DNA from: Phycisphaerae bacterium
GTDB lineage: Bacteria > Planctomycetota > Phycisphaerae > Phycisphaerales > UBA1924
Assembly: GCA_014192545.1 (NCBI GenBank)
Contig: BJHL01000009.1
Coordinates: forward strand, 62,001 to 126,000
Direction of reading: 5' to 3'
Length of the DNA stretch: 64,000 nt
In this document: in pieces, positions 24,483 through 33,807 of the stretch
Layout: each line of letters opens with the position of its first letter
Numbering within the stretch: the first letter of the stretch is position 1
The notes under the pieces: generated by a model
The model's database searches: none
The model's input: only the letters and a program-made list of their open reading frames with translations
Told to the model about the DNA's origin: nothing
Made by a program: the position numbers and the translations under genes

Positions 24483-25199
24483 TCACTTCTTCCCCAACTC
24501 ACACGCATCGCCAAACTCGCGACATATCTCGTGCTCGCAGCAGCACGCCATTCTCGCTTTGCATGCTCGGCGGCCGTGCCAGATGAGCATGTGGCTGACT
24601 TGGCACCACTGGTCTTGCGGGAACTGGGCCATCAGCCATTGCTCGACGGCGGCGATGGTTGCGTCTTTGGGGGCGAGGGCGAGGCGTTTGCTGAGGCGGT
24701 CGATGTGGGTGTCGACGACGAAGCCGGCGTTGATGTTGAAGGCGTTGCCGAGGACGACGTTGGCGGTTTTTCTCGCAACGCCGCGGAGGGTGAGAAGCTC
24801 GTCCATGGTTTGCGGCACCTGGCCTTTGAAGTCTTGCATGAGCGTGGTCATGGCGGCGTGGACGGCCTTGGCTTTGTTGCGAAAGAGGCCGATGGATTTG
24901 ATGTAGGGTTCGATTTGGTCAGGCATCGCCGCGGCGAAGGCGGCGGGCGTGGGGAAGGCTTTGAAGAGCGCGGGCGTGACTTTGTTGACGGCGACGTCGG
25001 TGGTTTGTGCCGAGAGAATGGTGGCGATGAGCAACTCGTGCGGCGTGGTGTAATTGAGTTCGCAGATGGCGTTTGGGTAATGCGCGTGCAGGGCGGCTAG
25101 AAGTTTTTCGGCGCGGGCGCGACGCTTGGGGGTGATGCGCGGGAGTTTGATGTTGATCAGGGGCTGGCTTGCGGAGTTGGCGACGGGCTTGGCGGGCAT
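24483..25199 (-). CDS. nth: Endonuclease III (HhH-GPD DNA glycosylase/AP lyase)
   Basis: This 238-residue base-excision enzyme removes oxidised pyrimidines and nicks the abasic site. The hairpin-helix-hairpin LRGVARKTANVVLGNAF holds the catalytic Lys, and FVVDTHIDRLSKRL holds the catalytic Asp. The Cys cluster near the C-terminus is unusual: CKARMACCCEHEICREFGDA-C gives Cys spacings unlike the standard C-x6-C-x2-C-x5-C of the 4Fe-4S loop. Start ATG 25199; a TTG two codons earlier is possible. It stands 57 bases upstream of no co-directed gene; the membrane protein gene at 25257 ends just before its start. Confidence 0.9.
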   Translation of the reverse strand: MPAKPVANSASQPLINIKLPRITPKRRARAEKLLAALHAHYPNAICELNYTTPHELLIATILSAQTTDVAVNKVTPALFKAFPTPAAFAAAMPDQIEPYIKSIGLFRNKAKAVHAAMTTLMQDFKGQVPQTMDELLTLRGVARKTANVVLGNAFNINAGFVVDTHIDRLSKRLALAPKDATIAAVEQWLMAQFPQDQWCQVSHMLIWHGRRACKARMACCCEHEICREFGDACELGKK

Positions 25200-25256
25200 G
25201 GCCAAGCGTAATGCCGACGCTCGCGAGCAGAGGACGCGAGCTGCGCGGCCCGGGGT

Positions 25257-25838
25257 TTAGTTGGTCGTGGTGATTGGCTTCGCCGCGCGATTGATGCTGA
25301 AGGCGGTGGCGATAGCAGTCGCGACGACGCACAGCAGTAGCGCGCCGAGCATGGGAGTAGCAACGGGGTGCGAAGATTCAAACGCGGCTTGAGCGATGCG
25401 TGCGCGATCGAGGTCGCGGGCGTCGAGGGTGGTCCAGAAGGCCGCGAGTTTTGCTCGCATGCGTGGCGCGAGCCAGAGGGCGTACGCCGCGAGCAGCGCG
25501 AGCGTGATTGATGTGAGCGCGACGCGGATGCGCCAGAGCAGCTTTGGTGTCTGCGCCGCGCGGCTGCGCGTAGCAACGATGGCGAAGAGCGCGAACGTGA
25601 TGAGCGCGGAGAAGATCTGGATCCAGTCGCTCACGATGAAAATGCGATTCTGCACTTTGCCCGCGAGGTACTTCCAATGCTCGACTTGCGGCAGGATGTT
25701 GTCGGCGAGTGTTGGCGCGAGCTCTTTGGTTTGCGGGAAAATGATGGCGGCTGACGCTGCCGTCATGATGAGGCTGCCGGCCCAGATGCCGAGCACCATG
25801 ACGCTGATGGCGTCGAGGCGGTCGTTGCGTCCTTGCAT
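25257..25838 (-). CDS. Four-helix membrane protein (DUF4149-like)
   Basis: This 193-residue protein has four hydrophobic segments: about residues 11-33 (VMVLGIWAGSLIMTAASAAI), 68-92 (SDWIQIFSALITFALFAIVA), 100-122, and 160-182. A central charged loop carries LAGKVQNRIFIVSDW. The layout resembles DUF4149/TMEM205-like membrane proteins of unknown role. It is followed on the same strand by nth, 57 bases on. Confidence 0.7.
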   Translation of the reverse strand: MQGRNDRLDAISVMVLGIWAGSLIMTAASAAIIFPQTKELAPTLADNILPQVEHWKYLAGKVQNRIFIVSDWIQIFSALITFALFAIVATRSRAAQTPKLLWRIRVALTSITLALLAAYALWLAPRMRAKLAAFWTTLDARDLDRARIAQAAFESSHPVATPMLGALLLCVVATAIATAFSINRAAKPITTTN

Positions 25839-25930
25839 GCGAAGAGTCTAACGGAAAGTGCGAAGTACGTGGCGACGCGCGAGCAATTGCGTGGCGAGTT
25901 GTTTACGATTCCCAAGCATTGGTCAGTTGC

Positions 25931-27562
25931 ATGCCCACGATGACCCCCCGAAACAAGCCATTTTTGCCGAGTTTGATCGCTGCGGTGGTGGTGGTGATCG
26001 TGGCAGCGTTGATTGTGCTCCCCACAATTGGCGTGATGATTCGCGTTGTACACGCGTGGAACGCGCAAGACGTGCGCAGTGTGGGTTGGCATGACTTGGC
26101 GATTGCGCCGCGCTTGCTGGCTTCGACAGTTGCGTGGGCCGTGGGTGTAGCAATCGCGGCGGTTGTGCTCGCGTGGTTGCCAGCGGTTGCGCTCGCGCGC
26201 CGAGGGGCGTTCGCTCGCGGCGGCAACGCGGTGCTGGCGGTGATGGTCATGGTGCCGATGCTGCTGCCGAGTTATTTGATTTATCACGCGCTGGGATTGT
26301 CGCGCGCGCCGCAGACGTTGCTGGGTGATTGGCTGGAGAGATTGTCGCACGGAGCATTTCCGGATGCGCCCGTACTCGCGGGCCGCGTGTTGGCGTTTGC
26401 GGGATTGGCGTTGTGGATGTGGCCCATCGCGGCGGTGGTGATGGCGTGGGCGCTCGCCGGAGTCTCGCCGACGGTGATGGAAAGTTTGCGCGTGGATGGG
26501 GCCTCGCGCGTGCGGCGACATATCGAGATGATGCGGCTGGTGCAAGGCAGCATGTTGTGGTCGGCGGGATTGGTAGTGCTGGTGATGCTGGGAAGTAGTG
26601 TGCCGCTGCATTTGGCGCAGGTACCGACGATTGCGATTCAGGCGTGGTTGTCGGTGAATATTGATCCGACGAACGTGAAGGTGTGGCTGAGTAGTTGGTT
26701 GGTGTTGCTGGTGGCGGTGGTGATGAGCGTGGTATTTGCGAGGCGAGTCTCGCGGGTGAATGCGATTGCGGATGAAACGGCGAACGCGGCGAGGAAGATC
26801 GGCGGCGTTGATTGGACAGTCGTGGTGCTGGGTTGTTTGGCGTGCAGCGCGACGTTGTTGCCTTTGGTGCTTTACGCCATTGCGCTGCGAAGTTGGAAGT
26901 CGCTGGGTGTGTTCGTGCGCGTGAGTGGCGATGCGGTGGTGCGCAGCGGATTGATTGCAGTTGGAGTTGCAGCAGCACTGGCAGCGTTGACGCTGGTAGT
27001 GTGGTATGTCGCTTCGCAGCGCAGCGCGTGGAGTCGGCGATGTGTGGGTTTTGCGGCGTTTTTCGCGATTGTGGGACTGCTGACGCCTGGGACACTGGTT
27101 GGGCAGGCGTGGGCGCTGGCGGTGAATGAGCCGATGGTGCCGTACTGGTTTGTTGATACGCCTGTGCCGAGCATGTTGGCACATGTGACGCGGTTTATGG
27201 GCTTGGCGGTGCTAGCGGGCATTTTCTTTGCGCGCAGCGAGAGCGAGAATGTGCGGGCGCAGCGCGAACTGGACGCTGGCGCAAGTGTGTGGGCGTGGGT
27301 AGTGACGAGTGTGCGCGGCAAGGGTGGGGCATTGCTTGGGTTGATGCTCGCCTTAGCGTGTTTGAGTTTGCACGAGATTGATGCGAGCATTGTTTTGCAG
27401 CAGCCGGGCACGCAGAGTTTGGCGCAGACGCTCTTGGCGCAGTTGCATTTTGCAAGGCAAGAAGAGATGGCGGCGGGTGCGATTGTGGTGGTGGGTAGCG
27501 GGCTGGTAGTAGCGATGGTGGCGGCCGCATTGCTGGTGATGAGAGGCGTTCGCGAAAGATGA
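25931..27562 (+). CDS. ABC transporter permease with two fused membrane domains (iron/thiamine type)
   Basis: This 543-residue protein has about 12 membrane helices in two homologous halves, like the ferric-iron (FbpB/AfuB) and thiamine (ThiP) permeases. Half one has an EAA-like coupling loop, VMESLRVDGASRVRRHIEMM; in half two the corresponding loop is weak (ELDAGASVWAWVVTSVRGKG). The ATPase and the binding protein are not next to it, so it is an orphan in this window and the substrate cannot be assigned. Start ATG 25931. The next gene starts about 80 bases downstream on the same strand. Confidence 0.8.
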   Translation: MPTMTPRNKPFLPSLIAAVVVVIVAALIVLPTIGVMIRVVHAWNAQDVRSVGWHDLAIAPRLLASTVAWAVGVAIAAVVLAWLPAVALARRGAFARGGNAVLAVMVMVPMLLPSYLIYHALGLSRAPQTLLGDWLERLSHGAFPDAPVLAGRVLAFAGLALWMWPIAAVVMAWALAGVSPTVMESLRVDGASRVRRHIEMMRLVQGSMLWSAGLVVLVMLGSSVPLHLAQVPTIAIQAWLSVNIDPTNVKVWLSSWLVLLVAVVMSVVFARRVSRVNAIADETANAARKIGGVDWTVVVLGCLACSATLLPLVLYAIALRSWKSLGVFVRVSGDAVVRSGLIAVGVAAALAALTLVVWYVASQRSAWSRRCVGFAAFFAIVGLLTPGTLVGQAWALAVNEPMVPYWFVDTPVPSMLAHVTRFMGLAVLAGIFFARSESENVRAQRELDAGASVWAWVVTSVRGKGGALLGLMLALACLSLHEIDASIVLQQPGTQSLAQTLLAQLHFARQEEMAAGAIVVVGSGLVVAMVAAALLVMRGVRER

Positions 27563-27641
27563 CGTGTGCTGCTGCTCGCGATGCCAACAATGCTCGCTTA
27601 TGCAAGCACGCCAGCCGAACCAGCCCAGGCACAACCAACCG

Positions 27642-29408
27642 ATGACTGATCCGCTTGAGGCGATGGTGCTCAAGGCGTTGGACATGATTGATGCCGAACG
27701 GGCCGCGGATGCCGAGGCGATCTGTCGGCGTGTCTTGGCGAAGGCCCCCCACTATCCGCATGCGTTACGAGTGATTTCCAATGCTCTCTTCTTGCAGCGC
27801 AAGTACGCGGCGGCGGAGCATTATGGATTGCTGGCTGAGCAACACGCGCCCAAGAACGATGCGCACTTTCTGTATTCGCTCGCCCGGCAACTTCGTCAGC
27901 TTGGCCCCAATGAACGTGTCACGCGCGTCTTCCGCAAGTGCGTGGCACTTGATCCGACGGAGAAGGAATATCACATTGGACTCACGGAGAACTTGCTGGC
28001 GATGGATGAACACGCCGAGGCGGCCGCGACGGCTCGGGCGGGTATTGCACATGTGCCCACGAGTCCGGATTTGCGATTCAATGGCGTGGTTGCGACGCTG
28101 AACTTGGGTCGCGCGGAAGAAGCCGCGGTGCTGGTTGATGATTTGGCAACCAACGCGCCCAAGTACACGCCTGCGTTTTTGCTGCGAAGTACGATTCAGC
28201 ATTATGCGGGCACGATGCCTCCGGCGCAAGCTCTAAAAGATGCGCAGACGTATTGGGAGCGAGAACTGCCCAACTTGCCGCCGATGGCGGTGCCCGCGCC
28301 GCGCAAAGCAGGGCCGCTGCGGGTTGGATTTGTTTCGCCGGACTTTCGCGAGCATTCTGTTGCATATTTCATTGAGCCGATCATCGCGGGATTGGATCGG
28401 GCGAAGTTTCATGTCGTGTGTTACATGTCATGCCCGCAGCAAGATGTGGTGTCGGTGCGCATCAGCAAGGCTTGCGACTTGTGGCGTGATGTGAGTTTGG
28501 GCACGTATGACGCCGTGGCGAATCGCGTGCGCGACGATGACATCGACATTCTGATTGATCTGGCGGGACACACGGCGGGCGGCAACATGCTTGCGTTTGC
28601 GCGCAAGCCGGCGCGGGTGCACGCGACGTACTTGGGCTATCCGGGGACGACGGGCTTGCCGACGATGGACTACCGATTGGTTGACAGCCAAACCGATCCT
28701 GCGGGATCGCCATATGACGCGCAGGCGTTGGCGAATGAACGCTTGGTGCGGCTTGATCCGAGCTTTTTGTGTTACTCGCCTTCGCCACTTGCACCGCCGG
28801 TTGCGCAGCGCGAAGCAAGCGGGCCGATTGTCTTCGGATCATTCAACGCGATGAAGAAGACGACGCATCACACGATGCGATTGTGGTCGCGCGTGCTCGC
28901 AGCAGTGCCTGATTCGCGGCTGGTACTGAAAAACTCGTCGCTCAAGAGTGATTCGCTGCGAGCGGACTTTTTCGCGCGACTGGCGGACGCGGGTATCGCG
29001 AAAGATCGCGTCGAGCTTTTCAGATTTACGAAATCGACGCGTGAGCACTTGGAACTTTACTCGCGCGTAGATATCGCGCTGGATACGTATCCGTATCACG
29101 GCACGACCACGACCTGTGAGAGCTTGTACATGGGCGTGCCGGTGGTTTCGCTCGCGGGAGATTCGCATGTGTGCCGAGTCGGCCTGAGCGTGTTGCACGC
29201 GGCGGGGTGTGGCGAGTGGTGTGCAACCAGTGAAGATAGATATGTCGCGATTGCGAAGTCGTTGGCGGCGGACCGTGCGGCACTCGCTCGCACACGGGCC
29301 ACGTTGCGTGATCGCATGATGGCTTCGTCCATCGGTGACGCGAAGGCGATGTGCGAGCGGTTTGGGCATGCGCTGGAGTTCATGGCGCGCGAGAAGGGGT
29401 TGATTTGA
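27642..29408 (+). CDS. TPR-containing O-GlcNAc transferase/SPINDLY-like glycosyltransferase (GT41)
   Basis: This 588-residue protein has an N-terminal superhelix of about five TPR-like units (residues about 1-190: AEAICRRVLAKAPHYPHALR, AAEHYGLLAEQHAP, VFRKCVALDP). It is followed by a split GT-B catalytic region. Family signatures are LRVGFVSPDFREHSVAYFIE, DILIDLAGHTAGGNMLAFA, PARVHATYLGYPGTTGLPTM, IVFGSFNAMKKTT and DIALDTYPYHGTTTTCESLY. The His of DFREHS and the Lys of NAMKK correspond to UDP-sugar-binding residues in OGT. It would transfer sugar (GlcNAc or fucose type) to Ser/Thr of target proteins. I used ATG 27642; ATG 27600 is also in frame. Confidence 0.9.
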   Translation: MTDPLEAMVLKALDMIDAERAADAEAICRRVLAKAPHYPHALRVISNALFLQRKYAAAEHYGLLAEQHAPKNDAHFLYSLARQLRQLGPNERVTRVFRKCVALDPTEKEYHIGLTENLLAMDEHAEAAATARAGIAHVPTSPDLRFNGVVATLNLGRAEEAAVLVDDLATNAPKYTPAFLLRSTIQHYAGTMPPAQALKDAQTYWERELPNLPPMAVPAPRKAGPLRVGFVSPDFREHSVAYFIEPIIAGLDRAKFHVVCYMSCPQQDVVSVRISKACDLWRDVSLGTYDAVANRVRDDDIDILIDLAGHTAGGNMLAFARKPARVHATYLGYPGTTGLPTMDYRLVDSQTDPAGSPYDAQALANERLVRLDPSFLCYSPSPLAPPVAQREASGPIVFGSFNAMKKTTHHTMRLWSRVLAAVPDSRLVLKNSSLKSDSLRADFFARLADAGIAKDRVELFRFTKSTREHLELYSRVDIALDTYPYHGTTTTCESLYMGVPVVSLAGDSHVCRVGLSVLHAAGCGEWCATSEDRYVAIAKSLAADRAALARTRATLRDRMMASSIGDAKAMCERFGHALEFMAREKGLI

Positions 29409-29538
29409 GTCGCCGAGCGTGCTCAAGGCTGACTTGTCGCAGCGTGATTGTCGCAATTGGCATGTAACGCTTTACGGATATCGCGATACGCTTTCTTGAT
29501 CTGCTCCATCGCGAGCGGCATTCTCGAAAGGTTCACGC

Positions 29539-32316
29539 ATGTTCACGCGGCATTCGCTTCCCACGGTCATCGCAATCGTCTCGACCTTTGTCGTGCCTTC
29601 ACTGGCGCAGGCTCAGCAACTCGCCAACGAGAAGTACAAACTCGCCAACGGCATGACGGTGATCTTGCATCAGGATCGCAGCGTGCCGCAGGTGACGGTG
29701 AACATTTGGTATCACGTGGGAGCTCGCAACGAGCCGGTGGGTCGCAGCGGGTTTGCGCACTTGTTCGAGCACTTGATGTTCATGGGAACCAATCGCGTGC
29801 CGGGCAGTGATTTTGATGTGATCATGGAAACTGGTGGCGGCGCGAACAACGCAAGCACGAGTTTGGATCGCACGAACTATTTTTCGAGCGGGCCTTCGTC
29901 GCTCCTGCCCACGTTGCTTTGGCTCGATGCGGATCGACTGGAAGACATGGGTCTTTTCATGACGAAAGAGAAGGTTGACAAGCAGATTGCCGTCGTGCGC
30001 AATGAGCGTCGACAGGTGATCGAGAACGCGCCGTATCAGAAGGCGAGCGATGACTCGACGCGGCTGTTGTATCCGGACAATCACCCGTATTACAACGGCG
30101 TGATGGGGCCGCACGCGACCATTGAGAGTGCGACGGTGCAGGATGTGAAGGACTTTTTCGCGAGCTTTTACGTGCCCAACAACGCGTCGCTGGTCGTCGC
30201 TGGAGATTTTGATCCGGCGGTGGTCAAGCCGATGATCGAGCAGATGTATGGCACGCTGCCGGTGGGCAACGTTGCGACGGCGCGCGATGTGCCCGAGATC
30301 AAACTTGATCGCGTTGTGCGGCAGACGAGTTTGGACAAGGTCGCGCAGCCTGGCGTGTTCCTGTCGTATCACAGTCCGGCGATTTACGCGGAGGGTGATG
30401 CCGAGTGTGATCTGATCGCGGCGATGCTGAGCAGCGGCAACAACAGCCGGTTGTATCAGCGGCTGGTGGTGCAGGAGGAGTTGGCGACTGAAGTCGCGGC
30501 GTATCAGGAGTCGGCGGGCTTGTCGTCGATTTTCCGCGTGACGGTGATTGCCAAGCCCGACGCGCGACTGGAGCAGATTGAGAAGATTGTGGATGAGGAA
30601 ATTGCGAAGCTGACCAAGGATGGCCCGGACGCAAAGGATTTGGCAAGCCGCAAGAGCGCGGTGGAGTTGGCGAAGGTTTCCAGTTTGCAATCGCTGCAAG
30701 AACGTGCTGATCGGCTGAATGAGTACGACTTTTATCTGGGCACGCCTGATGGATTGCAGAAGGACTTGGCGCGATACCGCGGCGTGACCGGTGAGTCAAT
30801 CAAAGCGTGGGCCGCGAAGGTGCTGACGCCCAACGCGCGATTGGTGCAATATGTGCTGCCTGAAGAAGTGGAACGCACGAGCAATCCGCGCGATGAGCGG
30901 CCCAAGGATTTTGCGAAGGCAGCATTTACGCCACCGACAGCAGAATCGTTTGTACTTGAAAACGGCCTGAATGTGCAAGTTTTCAGCAAGCCCGGCCTGC
31001 CGCTGGTGCATGTTGAGTTGGTTGCCAAGCCGCAGACGACGACGGACACCGCGGCGACGATGGGCCGAGCAACGCTGATGGCGGACATGCTCAGCGAAGG
31101 TACCAAGTCACTCACGGGTGAGCAGTTTGCGAGCGAGTTGCAGGCCATTGGCGCGAGCTTTGGCGTAGGCGCTTCGCAAGATGCGGTCTCGGCGTCGATG
31201 ACGGTTTTGCGAACGGGGCTCGAGAAGGGTCTGGATTTGATGTCGCAGGCCGTGCTGACGCCGAGGATGGATCAGGCGGACTTTGATCGCGTGAAGACGC
31301 TGCAGTTGCAGAATCTCGAACAAGCCAACGACGATCCCAACGCGATTGCCAGCAAGATTGCGTCGCGCATGGTGTGGACGGCGGGCAACCCGTATGCGGT
31401 GCCGGTTTCGGGCACGCAGGCAACGGTCGAGCCTTTGAAGCTGGCGGACATCGTTGCGGCACATGGCACCTTGTTGCAGCCCAAGCACGCAACGCTGATT
31501 GTGTCGGGTGATGTTTCGGTTGCCGATGCGAAGAAGCTGGTGACGAATTCGCTGGGCGCGTGGAAAGCGAGTTCGACGCAAGCGAGTGCCGCCGCCGATG
31601 CAAAGTTTGATGCGACGCAAGCCAGCGGAATGCGCATCTTTGTGGTCGATCGGCCTGACGCGGTGCAGACGGTGATTCACTTGCGCTCGCCCGGCGCGAC
31701 GTACAGCGACAAGAACCGCGTCGCGACGGACATGCTCAACACAATCCTGGGCGGTAGTTTCACCAGCCGATTGAATCAGAATCTGCGCGAGCGCAACGGC
31801 TTCACGTATGGCGCGGGCTCGCGCGTGTCGGCGGGGCGGTTTGTCGGGCAGTTTGTGGCCCGCACGAGCGTGCAATCAGCTGTCACGGCTCCCGCGCTCA
31901 AGGAGTTTTTCTTCGAGCTCAATCGCATTCGCTCAGGCGATATCTCGGCAGATGAAGCCGCCAAGGCGCGCGAAACCGTACTGAACGACGTGGTCTCGAA
32001 CTTCGGCACGCTCGAAGGCACGGCGGCGACTGCTGCGGAGATCATCACCGTTGGTGGAACGTGGAGCGACATCGCGGCTGATGTGAAAGCGTTGCAAGCC
32101 GTGGACGCGTCGATGCTCAACGCCCTCGCGCCCAAAGTCGTGGATGTCAACAAAGCGGTCCTCGTGCTGGTTGGTGACAAAGCGACGATTCTCGCGGCGT
32201 TGCAAGATGCGACTCTGGCTGACCTGAAGCTGCCGGCACCCACGATCGTCGATGCCGAAGGCGAGCCCATCGGCAAAGCAGCGGCGGACAAGGGCGCGAG
32301 CATCTTCGGCGGCTAA
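29539..32316 (+). CDS. Periplasmic M16-family zinc metallopeptidase
   Basis: The product has 925 residues. A signal peptide (MFTRHSLPTVIAIVSTFVVP, cut after LAQAQ) indicates export. The first M16 domain has the inverted zinc motif HLFEH (His74, Glu77, His78), with a downstream Glu in the YYNGVMGPHATIESATVQDV helix as third ligand. The second half (about 480-925) repeats the fold without the motif, as in PqqL/pitrilysin-like two-chamber enzymes. It degrades peptides in the periplasm. ATG 29539 has AAAGG about 9 bases upstream. A strong terminator follows. Confidence 0.92.
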   Translation: MFTRHSLPTVIAIVSTFVVPSLAQAQQLANEKYKLANGMTVILHQDRSVPQVTVNIWYHVGARNEPVGRSGFAHLFEHLMFMGTNRVPGSDFDVIMETGGGANNASTSLDRTNYFSSGPSSLLPTLLWLDADRLEDMGLFMTKEKVDKQIAVVRNERRQVIENAPYQKASDDSTRLLYPDNHPYYNGVMGPHATIESATVQDVKDFFASFYVPNNASLVVAGDFDPAVVKPMIEQMYGTLPVGNVATARDVPEIKLDRVVRQTSLDKVAQPGVFLSYHSPAIYAEGDAECDLIAAMLSSGNNSRLYQRLVVQEELATEVAAYQESAGLSSIFRVTVIAKPDARLEQIEKIVDEEIAKLTKDGPDAKDLASRKSAVELAKVSSLQSLQERADRLNEYDFYLGTPDGLQKDLARYRGVTGESIKAWAAKVLTPNARLVQYVLPEEVERTSNPRDERPKDFAKAAFTPPTAESFVLENGLNVQVFSKPGLPLVHVELVAKPQTTTDTAATMGRATLMADMLSEGTKSLTGEQFASELQAIGASFGVGASQDAVSASMTVLRTGLEKGLDLMSQAVLTPRMDQADFDRVKTLQLQNLEQANDDPNAIASKIASRMVWTAGNPYAVPVSGTQATVEPLKLADIVAAHGTLLQPKHATLIVSGDVSVADAKKLVTNSLGAWKASSTQASAAADAKFDATQASGMRIFVVDRPDAVQTVIHLRSPGATYSDKNRVATDMLNTILGGSFTSRLNQNLRERNGFTYGAGSRVSAGRFVGQFVARTSVQSAVTAPALKEFFFELNRIRSGDISADEAAKARETVLNDVVSNFGTLEGTAATAAEIITVGGTWSDIAADVKALQAVDASMLNALAPKVVDVNKAVLVLVGDKATILAALQDATLADLKLPAPTIVDAEGEPIGKAAADKGASIFGG

Positions 32317-32364
32317 ACGACTCTGAAATTGCGTCAGACATGATCGAGCACCGATCTATAACCA

Positions 32365-32394
32365 AAGCACGCAGCACAGGCTGCGTGCTTTTTT
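32365..32394 (+). terminator. Intrinsic terminator after the M16 peptidase
   Basis: AAGCACGCAGC and GCTGCGTGCTT form an 11-bp stem with a 4-base loop, followed by six T. Confidence 0.9.
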
Positions 32395-32498
32395 CATGCG
32401 TGCGTCCTATGATCGGCCCCTTCACCGACGCAATGCGCGTTCGGTATGTTTTTGGTTCCTGCGGTCCTGTGTCGCGGGCTTTTGGGAGTATCTGATTC

Positions 32499-33053
32499 AT
32501 GCAAGCCAGCAACCTCAGCCCCGGCATGGGTGTCAAGATCGACGGCAAGCTCTTCGTGGTCACGGGCATCGAACACCGCACGCCCGGCAACCTGCGCGCG
32601 TTCGTGCAACTGACCATCAAGGACGTGCTGAAGGCGCAGACGCTCGAAAAGCGTTACAAGCCCACCGATGACATCGAGATCATCGACCTTGATCGTCGCG
32701 AGATGGAGTACCTGTACAGCGACTCCACCGGCGCGACATTCATGGATGGCGAAAGCTACGAGCAGTACACCATGCCCGTTGATGTGCTGGGCAATACTCT
32801 CAAATTCCTGCGGCCCAACAGCAAGACCAACGTGCTGCTGTATGACGGCAACCCGATTTTGATCGAACTGCCCGCGAGCGTCGAACTGCAAGTGAAGGAT
32901 TGCCCACCCGAAGTGAAGGGCGGCACGGTCACGAATCAGACCAAGGACGCCGAGATGGAAACGGGCCTCATGGTCCGCGTGCCGGCGTTCATCAAAGTGG
33001 GTGAAAACCTGCGGGTTGCGACGGCGGATGGCAGCTACCAGAGCCGGGCGTAA
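32499..33053 (+). CDS. efp: Translation elongation factor P
   Basis: This 184-residue, three-domain EF-P enters the ribosomal E site to rescue poly-proline stalling. Domain I opens with LSPGMGVKIDGKLFVVTGIE. Domains II and III are intact, ending GENLRVATADGSYQSRA. The tip loop reads TPGNLRAFVQ. The residue equivalent to E. coli Lys34 is therefore Asn31, and no Lys or Arg sits at that exact position (Arg33 lies two residues on). Modification by EpmA/EpmB or EarP at the usual site is thus not expected. Start ATG 32499, alone in its transcription unit. Confidence 0.95.
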   Translation: MQASNLSPGMGVKIDGKLFVVTGIEHRTPGNLRAFVQLTIKDVLKAQTLEKRYKPTDDIEIIDLDRREMEYLYSDSTGATFMDGESYEQYTMPVDVLGNTLKFLRPNSKTNVLLYDGNPILIELPASVELQVKDCPPEVKGGTVTNQTKDAEMETGLMVRVPAFIKVGENLRVATADGSYQSRA

Positions 33054-33111
33054 AGCGACTGACAAACCAGACTGCCAGACTGGGCAACAGGGGCGACAGG
33101 GCGAAAATCAG

Positions 33112-33158
33112 CAAAGCAGCAAATGCGTAGGCGAAATGCCTGCACAGTTGCTGCTTTG
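33112..33158 (+). terminator. Long hairpin after efp, probable terminator
   Basis: CAAAGCAGCAA (33112-33122) pairs perfectly with TTGCTGCTTTG (33148-33158). Between them is a second stem (GTAGGC/GCCTGC). TTGCTTTGG follows. It could stop efp transcripts or act as a leader structure for aroK. Confidence 0.6.
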
Positions 33159-33194
33159 TTGCTTTGGTGGTCCGTAGTTTTCCGATACTCCGTC

Positions 33195-33737
33195 ATGCAT
33201 CTCGTGCTCATCGGACTTCGCGGCAGCGGCAAAACCACACTCGCACCCATCTTGGCGGGCAAGTTGGGATACCAGTGGCTCGACTTAGACGCAGCAACGC
33301 TAGCCGTGCTTGGTGAGACGTCGGTCGTTAATGCTTGGAAGCACCACGGCGAAAATGGCTTTCGTGCCGCCGAGGCGGTTGCGTTGCGAGATGCATTGAG
33401 CAAGGACAACTATGTCATCGCGTGCGGCGGCGGAACCCCCACTGCTCCCGGCGCAACGGCGATGCTGACGGCGGCAGAAGAAACGGGCAAAGCGGCGATT
33501 GTGTACCTGCGCGGCAGCATCGAAACGCTGCAACAACGACTTCGCGATGCGGGCGTCGCAGACCGGCCCGGACTCACTGGCGCGGACCCGATTGCGGAAG
33601 TGCCGATGCTGTTTATGAAGCGCGATCCGCTGTACATGAGCATTGCGAGTTGCACTGTCGCGATCGATGGGCAAACTGTGGAGCAGACGGTGGAGAACTT
33701 AGGGTGGATGCTGGATGCGACGGAAGATGAGGCGTGA
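33195..33737 (+). CDS. aroK: Shikimate kinase
   Basis: This 180-residue P-loop kinase phosphorylates shikimate at O3 in aromatic amino acid synthesis. GLRGSGKTT (residues 7-15) is Walker A, DLDAATLAVLGETSV carries the DxD shikimate/Mg site, FRAAEAVALRD contains the substrate Arg, ACGGGTP is the GGG motif, and RPGLTG supplies the lid Arg. ATG 33195 gives the normal N-terminus. No other aro gene is adjacent. Confidence 0.92.
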   Translation: MHLVLIGLRGSGKTTLAPILAGKLGYQWLDLDAATLAVLGETSVVNAWKHHGENGFRAAEAVALRDALSKDNYVIACGGGTPTAPGATAMLTAAEETGKAAIVYLRGSIETLQQRLRDAGVADRPGLTGADPIAEVPMLFMKRDPLYMSIASCTVAIDGQTVEQTVENLGWMLDATEDEA

Positions 33738-33807
33738 AAGAACGCCTGTGCTAGCGATGAAGCGCCAAAATTGATCGTTCAAGTGTCAACCTGTCGATGC
33801 GCGGTCA

